Shown piece by piece: positions 57,185 to 64,000 of a DNA stretch of 64,000 nt; position 1 is the first letter of the stretch, and every line of letters begins with the position of its first letter. The translations under genes and the position numbers were made by a program. Under the pieces are notes generated by a model, which saw only the letters and a list, made by a program, of their open reading frames with translations, made no database searches and was not told where the DNA came from. This DNA comes from Linnemannia elongata (lineage: Eukaryota; Mortierellomycota; Mortierellomycetes; Mortierellales; Mortierellaceae). The stretch lies in the NCBI GenBank assembly GCA_036320915.1, contig JAXBDG010000001.1:2294001-2358000 (forward strand). Direction: 5' to 3'.

Positions 57185-59048
57185 GCAGACTCTGTCTCTC
57201 TTGCTCTGCTTGAGCTGGGACTCTTTTCTTTATATTCTTTCATTATTTAACGTCCATATCTCATTCACATTTACCATTCATTATAATGCCATTACTACTA
57301 TAAAAGAATAACTTTGCATTCTGCATTTTTGCATTTGACAAACCAATCACGACTGCTGCACTGTGGGTGACCTGGGGGTAGTTGAGTTGAGAGGATCGCA
57401 AAAAAAATAGAAAGGTGCGACTGGACATTTATGAATGACGAGTCGAATGTATCTAGTTGGCAGTATGGGCTGAATCAACGGTACAGGCACATGGTATATT
57501 GGAAGTGTTGGCTCTACTTCTTCTTCCCTTCCAAAGGAATGCACTCATTTGGATATTTACTTACACCTTGCCTTTCTTTGTTTTTGAGATTTTGAGGTGT
57601 AGTTTCTGGGGGTGAAAGAGGTCTCATTGAAAGCTGATCTTAGTGAGGAATGTGGAAGGACCAATGTACCATTGTTATTCATCTTATCTCTAGTGCATGT
57701 TTGACGCTTACTATTAACTGTTTGCGTAGAGTTTGGCGCGGACAGGAGCGTGGAACAGGCGGGGCGAAGGTAAGTGGGCGATAAATTGGTCGGGGATTGT
57801 CAGAACATCATATTTACATAGCGTTCTTGCCCATCTTTCTAATTTTTTTTTGACTCGGAATCACCCACGACGACAATACTATCTCCCAGGCGCGCTTTCC
57901 ATTCTCTAGAGCGATCGAGTCTCTCTGGGTCCGCGACGAGCTCGAAGTCTTTGTGCAGGCTTACCGACATACCGCGGACATCTGATCGTGATGATGCAGA
58001 GGAGGACTGGGTTGCCTTGACGCCGTACAAGGAACCCGAGACTGTGGGCTGACTCAAGGAGAATAGACCAGATGTCAATGTTATCTTAGGAAGGACGCCA
58101 CCATACTAGAAATCATTGCCAGATGAAAGTGTCAAAATAGTTCCAAGAAGTGGTTTTGTAGGCTCACTACGCCCATGGTTATTTTTCATGTTGTTTGCTT
58201 CGCAAACTTGCACTCGCTTCAACGCAAATAAAAGAGTGGATAGTGATCACATCGGTATCTAGTTTAATAGTCTCTGGTACTGACTACTGTTCGCAGGCTT
58301 TCTGTGTTAGTTGAGTCACCATCTTGTCCTCTTTAGCATCCGCTTCGGCACCTCTGTGGCAAACGATGTTGGGGCGAGAAAGGAGCAGCGAAGCCAAGCG
58401 TTGTCTTTTACGCATGCACCCCGCACAATCATAAACGAAATCGAACAGTAGTAAAAAATTCAGAGCATTGGCCCAAGCAGAACACCTCATGGTCCTCAGC
58501 CAGACTTATTCTACGTCTTGTCCTATATTTTCATCCTTTTATATCGCCACTCCTTTGCCGCATTCATTTTTCTTTGACCGTCGTCCTTTCACCAAGGAAC
58601 ATCGTCTATGACGAGTAATTGACCCGGCAAGCATTTCACATTCGGGATGGCTTTAAATGCATGAGATAGTCTTTGGGCACAAGAGGCGGGAGGAACATCT
58701 ATTACATGATGTTTTTCTTGCTCACACGCTCACATACAATACTTCCCGCACTTCACTTGCCATGTCTATCCATCCTCTCCTTCTGTAACATTTTCTTTAG
58801 CCATCGCTTCCTTTTCCTTCTTTGCATTCTTTTTTTCTTTTCTTTTTCACGTTCCCCCCCCCCCTCCCCCTCCCGTTCCCCTTCATCCTCTCAGCTTTAC
58901 GTTTACCCTCACACTTCATCCTCTCTCCTCCATCTTCGCCCACCTTCTTTCCTGTCTTCCTCCTAACCTTCAAAGAACAGCAGTAACAACCAGCCCCACT
59001 ATCACCTCACCCAACCCTCTCCTTCTCTCTCTGATTCTGATTCTCCTC
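57185..59048. other. intergenic region with one possible small gene
   Basis: 1.9 kb between glycogenin and the coiled-coil/LRR protein. It contains the candidate exon at 57839-58105 (minus) and CT-rich leader sequence before 59049, including a C run at 58855-58863. Nothing else is supported. Confidence 0.5.
57839..58105 (-). CDS. possible terminal exon of an unrecognised small gene
   Basis: Minus-strand frame of 88 residues plus stop following a good acceptor (ttctag at 58106-58111). It begins YGGVLPKITLTSGLFSLSQP and ends GDSIVVVGDSESKKN, and looks like ordinary protein rather than low complexity. A plausible upstream piece is the frame at 58284-58490 (starts MRCSAWANALNFLLLFDF, has CAGC), but no convincing donor in the required phase 0 was found except a weak gtgact site after KEDKM. 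I do not recognise the family. It could be a broken gene or a fragment. Confidence 0.35.
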   Translation of the reverse strand, partial: YGGVLPKITLTSGLFSLSQPTVSGSLYGVKATQSSSASSRSDVRGMSVSLHKDFELVADPERLDRSREWKARLGDSIVVVGDSESKKN

Positions 59049-62000
59049 ATGACCACACCCCACCAACAATTTCGCCATGGCGACATCATCGAATCGCTTG
59101 CCATGAGAAAAGACAGGATCACGGGAGAACATTACAGTCAAGTCATCGACATCCAAGAGACTTTTACTGACGCCGTCCGGTTCAAAGTCAACGGCGTCGT
59201 CCTCAACTTTCTTGAAGACGACAACGGACAGCGGTAAGACAGGGGAGGCAATAAATCAAGCGATGCATGAGAAATGGCTCTTGTCTGACCCCTGACCCTA
59301 ACTAATCCGTTGGACTAATTAGATATGAACCAAGGAGGATCGCACACCACCCCAACGACGTTATCGACGTTGTTGTTGCCACTTCTGCCTCTGCGCTTTT
59401 TGTCCCCTCCTCCAGCCTCATCAACAACGCCTCAACTCACAGCGGAAATCCGAACTACCCATCGCAGTTGCTCTTAACTGACACTGAAGAGATACCAGTG
59501 GTTGCTCTCAACCTACAACCTCCTTCCGCATCGACCGCCCTTGCTCAGTCATCTAACAAAGGCTCACATCGCACTATATCCATCGCCCATTCCATGGCTG
59601 CATTGTCATCTATCGCTTCAAACATCTCCGACCTCCAACTCCAGCTCGAACGATCGGTCGATGAGCAATCTGCCCATCACCAACAGCTTCTGGAGCAGCT
59701 AATACAGATAGTCGCACAGCAAAACGAGATGGTTGCACAGCAGAATGAAATGCTCAGGGCACAGGCCGAATCGAAGGAGAGAGAGGAGAAGATGCTGGCT
59801 GAACTGGAGGCGGCCAAGGAGCGATACCAGGAGCTACACAGGATACAACAACAAACCATCGACCGGCTCATCGTCGCACAGCAACGTGTTGATGCTATTT
59901 TGGTCCAGAATTATGAGTTACATGAGTACCCGATCCCGCGGCTGTTTGTGATCCTACCGGACTCGTACGAGAGTTGGGATCCGCGCAACCTTCTAAAAGA
60001 GAGGTTTCGGTTGTTTTTCCTGTGCGAGTGTGGCAATGATTGCGAACAAGGCACAAGCCAAGGCACCACCGCCGATACCCCGGTTCATCAAATCCGCGCC
60101 AGGAACCGCATCCATTTAGCTAAGCATGAGGGATATGAACTCTCGCGCCCAACCGAGTTCTTTGACCGCTATGGCCTGTACGTGCTTGGTATGCTGCGGA
60201 TCCTGAAACATTGCCTTGCGGTGGCAACTGTAACGGCTCCAGCGGTAGCCCTGGTGGATAACGGCATCAAGGATGTTATGGATGGAGTCAAGTCGATCTC
60301 AGAGAGCACAATGAAGGCGGTAGATATGTCGATCAATTTTCTAGAGCAGGAGCTGGATGAATGTAGTGTCTCGGACGCCCTCGCAGGAACTAAATCTGAT
60401 GAAAAGGATGCCGACGATATATTTAAGAGCCTTGCTGCACTTGAGGGAGCAGATCTGAGGAGACTGGATACCTTCTTGCGGAACAATGACCAGGACAAGA
60501 TCCTGGGAAACCTCTACCGAACTACCACTGAGGAAGGACACGTCAAATGGGTCTGCTTTGAGCACTATCAGGAAAAATACCGAGCCACCGCTCTAGTGTC
60601 GTTTGTCCAAGCTGTTGAGGCTGCCAGCGGAACCTACAACCCTCACCTTCGCAAGGTCACCATCATCCTCAATTCCAGCACCACCGCCAAGGACTTTTTC
60701 AAGCGACTCACCAGACAGGCTCCCGCAGTTGACAACTTGGATGTCACCCTCGCATGGGACTTTGTTTCTGCAGATCTAGTTAATCTTGTCGATATGGTGA
60801 CCAAGTCGAACGTCAGGTCCATTGCGATCGATCTCCAAGACAGCCGTTTCTCGAGCTCGGCTTTCGCCGCATTCCGACCTGGCAAAGGACGGTATCATTC
60901 CCTTCTCGGCCTCCTCGCTAACAAGAACCTTCACCGACTGCAACTGTGCAACCTTCATCAGTTTGGAGCCCGAACCTCAAACCTGCCTTCCAGTGTCGTC
61001 GCCTCATGGATCCAGAGCTTCGGCTTTCATGGACAAGTCAACGACGAGGGTAGGGATCGCCTAACGAATATTCTGTCGCTTTGTCCCAACCTTGTCGATC
61101 TCCGTCTGACTGGATCGCTATCCAAGAGGAACGAGATGGACCCGGGTTTGCATCTTCAGATATTTGCATCGAAGAAGCTGCAGCGACTGCATGTCATGGG
61201 TTGGTATAGAGACTGGACAGAGACACCTGCGGGATGTATTTGGAGGAAGGGGATGCCGTTGCGGGAGCTTGTATGCACTACAGGAGCTCTGGATCACAAC
61301 TTTGTGGGGGGATCCATTCGACAATCGTACGAGTGCTTGGAGGTCCTTGTTCTTATCGACCATAACGGGAACTACGCTAGGCTTGATTTGATGCCCTTGG
61401 CCAGCGGTGGAATTTCTGACGGACACTACTTTCCAAGGCTGACCCATCTTGATCTTCGGGTGCAACTGACGGACAGCTCAATGGAGTTCCTGTCATCAAT
61501 CTTGCCCCGACTGGATCTCGTTTACTTTGGATGCGATAGCAGGACCTATTCACTTCTTCGACATGTCAACCTCGCTTCGTTGAAGTCACTATCGCTCGAT
61601 GAAGACCGTTATAATACTTTCAGGCTACTCAAGGAAGCAATACAGGGACTAGGAGGGGGGTGCCAGATCGAGTTCTTGAATGTTTATGGCATAGACTATT
61701 GTTACAAAGACCTCTCCGAGATCCTCAAGGAGCTTCGGCTGAAACGGCTCTCCCTGAGCAGAGCGTGCGCGAGCGCCATGATCTACTTATTCCGGCGTCT
61801 CAACCTGTCCAGCCTACAGATAGTATCTCTCTATGGGTCAGAGTACTTGCCAGAAGCGGGAAATGTCCTTGCTCAAAAGAGAAAGAACGAATCTGCCGAA
61901 CCCTTAATGGTCCAGCTTGACGTCAGGACTTGGAAAAACTACACTGATGCCAGCTACGAGGGAGCCATCAAGACTCAGACACTTGGAGCATCACCTGCCC

Positions 62001-62092
62001 TTCCACTTAGCTATTGCGTGCAGAACTCATGGGACTGGGGCGATCATCATTTTCTGTTCTTGCAGCCCATCCTTCCACGATACTCATATTAA
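59049..62092 (+). CDS. coiled-coil and LRR-like protein of unrecognised family
   Basis: Exons 59049-59233 and 59323-62092 (phase 2 junction CG|A) give 984 residues. Order: an N-terminal module (residues 1-90, with FRHGDIIESLAMRKDRITGE, VIDIQETFTDAVRFKVNG, NFLEDDNGQR, and after the intron YEPRRIAHHPNDVIDVVV) that parallels the N-terminus of the Sel1 protein at 32402; a coiled coil rich in Q/E (about residues 160-240, with VAQQNEM twice); a conserved-looking core YPIPRLFVILPDSYESWDP, FRLFFLCECGND, HLAKHEGYELSRPTEFFDRY, VLGMLRILKHCLAV; then irregular LRR-like text (NLVDLRLTGSL, LKSLSLDEDR, LKRLSLSRACA). No kinase or P-loop motif is visible. Architecture (sensor-like repeats after a coiled coil) suggests recognition or scaffolding, but that is inference. 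Confidence 0.82.
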
Positions 62093-63600
62093 TCATTTTT
62101 ATCGACACGAACAGAAATACACTATGCTATTATGATGTTTCCTTTTACCTCTCGCTTAGTGTTTGTGTGTATGTGTATGCATGTTTGTGTGTATGTGGAG
62201 ATGTTGTGGTGTTTGCTTACAGGGATCAAATCGGATTACAACTTGTGAGCCAAGCACTCAATCCAGATGCTAGCCTGATAAATAACAAATAATTTAACCC
62301 CTCCTCAGGCTGCAGCTCCCATTGATGACCGCGCGCTAACAACTACAGCTAGACAGACCAATAAATTAGCCCATTTTGATCTCTACCAACATGACTCTCA
62401 TAGCCTGAGGTAGCTCTAGGTTTTTTAGCGAGCCCATCGTTCCGGCATTGACAGCTCCTGCTGCTACAAGAGTTGGCTGGGCTGAAGGGGATAAAGAGTT
62501 CTCAATATAACAGATGGCGCGCTGAATCGTTATTGAAGAGATGAAGCGGACGCTCGAGATATACCTCAAGCTAAATAAGATCTATGGTATGTGATATGAG
62601 AACTAATATATAAATACTCTAGTATGAAATTACAATATAGATTGTAGATGGTATGACTGCATCCGTAGTCAACCTCCCACCAGTTTTTTTTCTCTGTCTC
62701 AAAAGTGGCATACAAGCATGCATTTGTTGTGCGGAGCAAATAATATGCTGCTGTTGTATTGATTAACCTGTGGTTTTGAGACAATTGGCACCTGCATCGA
62801 TCAGGGTAGTTGTACAAAAAGGATGTTTGCTGCGAGAGCTCAATATACCGAAAGAGATTTCAGGGAGTCGACCCTGATTGTTAGAGTCCAGAGAAAAAAA
62901 AAGGAACTCCAACTTTTTCGAATGCATATACAGAATTGAGTTAAAGAGAACCAATAGTTTTACATTTAAAGCATCCCGGTGTATCTTTTCTGTCACTCTT
63001 GGTACTCAATGCGGCGAATGAATGCTTGCCAGTGGTGGAATGAACATTGCAACGACCTTGATCTCCTCTCACATTTGGTGGCAAGAAATTAGCACAGAAC
63101 ACTGAAAAGCGCCACCAATCGTGAGTTGGCAGTCACAATCCAGGGTACTTGCTTTCTTCGTCTATGTCTCCTCGCTCCTCATTGATCACTATCTCAGAAA
63201 AAGGGTGGTGAGAGTTGAGATGGATGTAAAGGCATAAAGCAACATGGTCCGGTCATGATTTTAAGACGTTTTCACTTTTGGAAAGACGTCGCAAAACGAT
63301 CCAAAAGACTAGCGTCATTTTACAGTTCTCAGCCCAAGGTCTTTTGTGAAAGTTTTTTTTTTTTTTTTCGTCTCCACATCAATCGCGACGCGACTTTTCT
63401 GGGTAGAAAATACCGTTTACTTCTCATTCTTTGTTCTTATTACTGTTGCTCACGTTCTTTTCTTCTTAGAGTAGAATGACAACTCCAAGCATCACAACAT
63501 CAACGCCTCTACCGATTTTTCCTTACGTAAATAGCCCTCAACATCGCCCTGTTGTAGGATGTAGTTTTTTGGACTCTATGGGACTCTCTCCTTTCCTCTC

Positions 63601-63680
<80 letters not shown>

Positions 63681-64000
63681 TGTCAGAGCGTGTCAAATAG
63701 GGACGTGAAAGAGCTGCCCGGCGAGGATGGATGGTAAATCGTGGTGACTCTGGCTATTGCCAGGACAACTCTTTTTGAAGATCTTCTTTTTGAAGAATGA
63801 TAAGAAAACACATAGACGGGTAATGGCGGCCTCACGTGGATATATCAGTTAAAATGGGTTATTGTTGGATGTGGGTGTGACGATTAAAGAGGAACCAGTA
63901 TTTGTTGTTGACATCAGAGTAATCTGAGACTTGCGCGCGCTCTTTTCAGAAAGATGATTCAGGTAGAAAAAAGATTACGCAGGAGCGAATAGGCTCGCGA
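62093..64000. other. 1.9-kb gene-poor end of window
   Basis: Starts with the 3' UTR of the preceding gene and is AT-rich with no supported gene. A 67-codon minus-strand frame at 62366-62569 reads as ordinary protein (NAGTMGSLKNLELPQAMRVM) but has no context. Microsatellites lie near 63600. Confidence 0.5.
63605..63676. repeat. compound (CT)n(AT)n microsatellite
   Basis: About 19 CT units (63605-63642) run directly into about 17 AT units (63643-63676). Confidence 0.95.

Noticed and set aside
62366..62569. 67-codon minus-strand frame with ordinary composition
   Set aside because: No recognised family, no clear splice or promoter context; too little to call a gene.
1..64000. CRISPR arrays, operons, insertion sequences, rRNA genes
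   Set aside because: None seen; the DNA is eukaryotic with introns, and repeats present are microsatellites or coding repeats.

Overview
The window is nuclear DNA of a filamentous fungus. Genes carry several short GT-AG introns (mostly about 60-320 bp, a few longer), intergenic DNA is rich in A/T homopolymers and simple repeats, and there is a complete fungal translation elongation factor 3. The mix of F-box/LRR-like paralogues, tandem Sel1-repeat proteins and a peroxisomal acyl-CoA oxidase suggests an early-diverging fungus, probably Mortierellomycota (Mortierella/Linnemannia-like). That placement is inferred from family content, not from a search.

Layout. 1-2814 (+): 3' part of a Dnf1/2-type phospholipid flippase. 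3183-7260 (-): tandem pair of NADPH-dependent alkenal reductases. 8334-11686 (-): nine-exon LMBD1-type lysosomal membrane protein. 11987-17059 (-): two-exon gene for a 1527-residue coiled-coil protein. 17060-21197: about 4 kb without a gene I can support. 21198-25070: head-to-head pair of homologous F-box proteins. 26263-26344: tRNA-Leu(UAG) between two hairpins. 27440-29915 (+): five-exon acyl-CoA oxidase. 30401-34266 (-): tandem Sel1-repeat genes. 34634-35108 (+): decayed repeat-protein relic. 35294-37726 (-): another F-box protein. 37895-42141 (-): SH3-TBC RabGAP whose SH3 domain is split over four exons. 42142-45294: gene-poor. 45295-48891 (+): eEF3. 50479-57184 (+): very long glycogenin with a histidine-rich tract. 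57839-58105 (-): a possible small gene. 59049-62092 (+): coiled-coil/LRR-like protein of a lineage-specific family. The remainder is gene-poor and ends with microsatellites.

Most genes are housekeeping: lipid transport and oxidation, vesicle traffic, glycogen priming, translation. The accessory layer is the set of repeat proteins (F-box/LRR, Sel1, coiled-coil/LRR). A short N-terminal module seems to be shared between one Sel1-repeat protein (exon 1 at 34025-34266) and the coiled-coil/LRR protein at 59049. This combinatorial architecture, together with the conserved unnamed core of the 59049 protein, is the best candidate for something undescribed. Exon boundaries were set by hand from GT-AG sites and frame; every joined gene gives an uninterrupted frame of length divisible by three.
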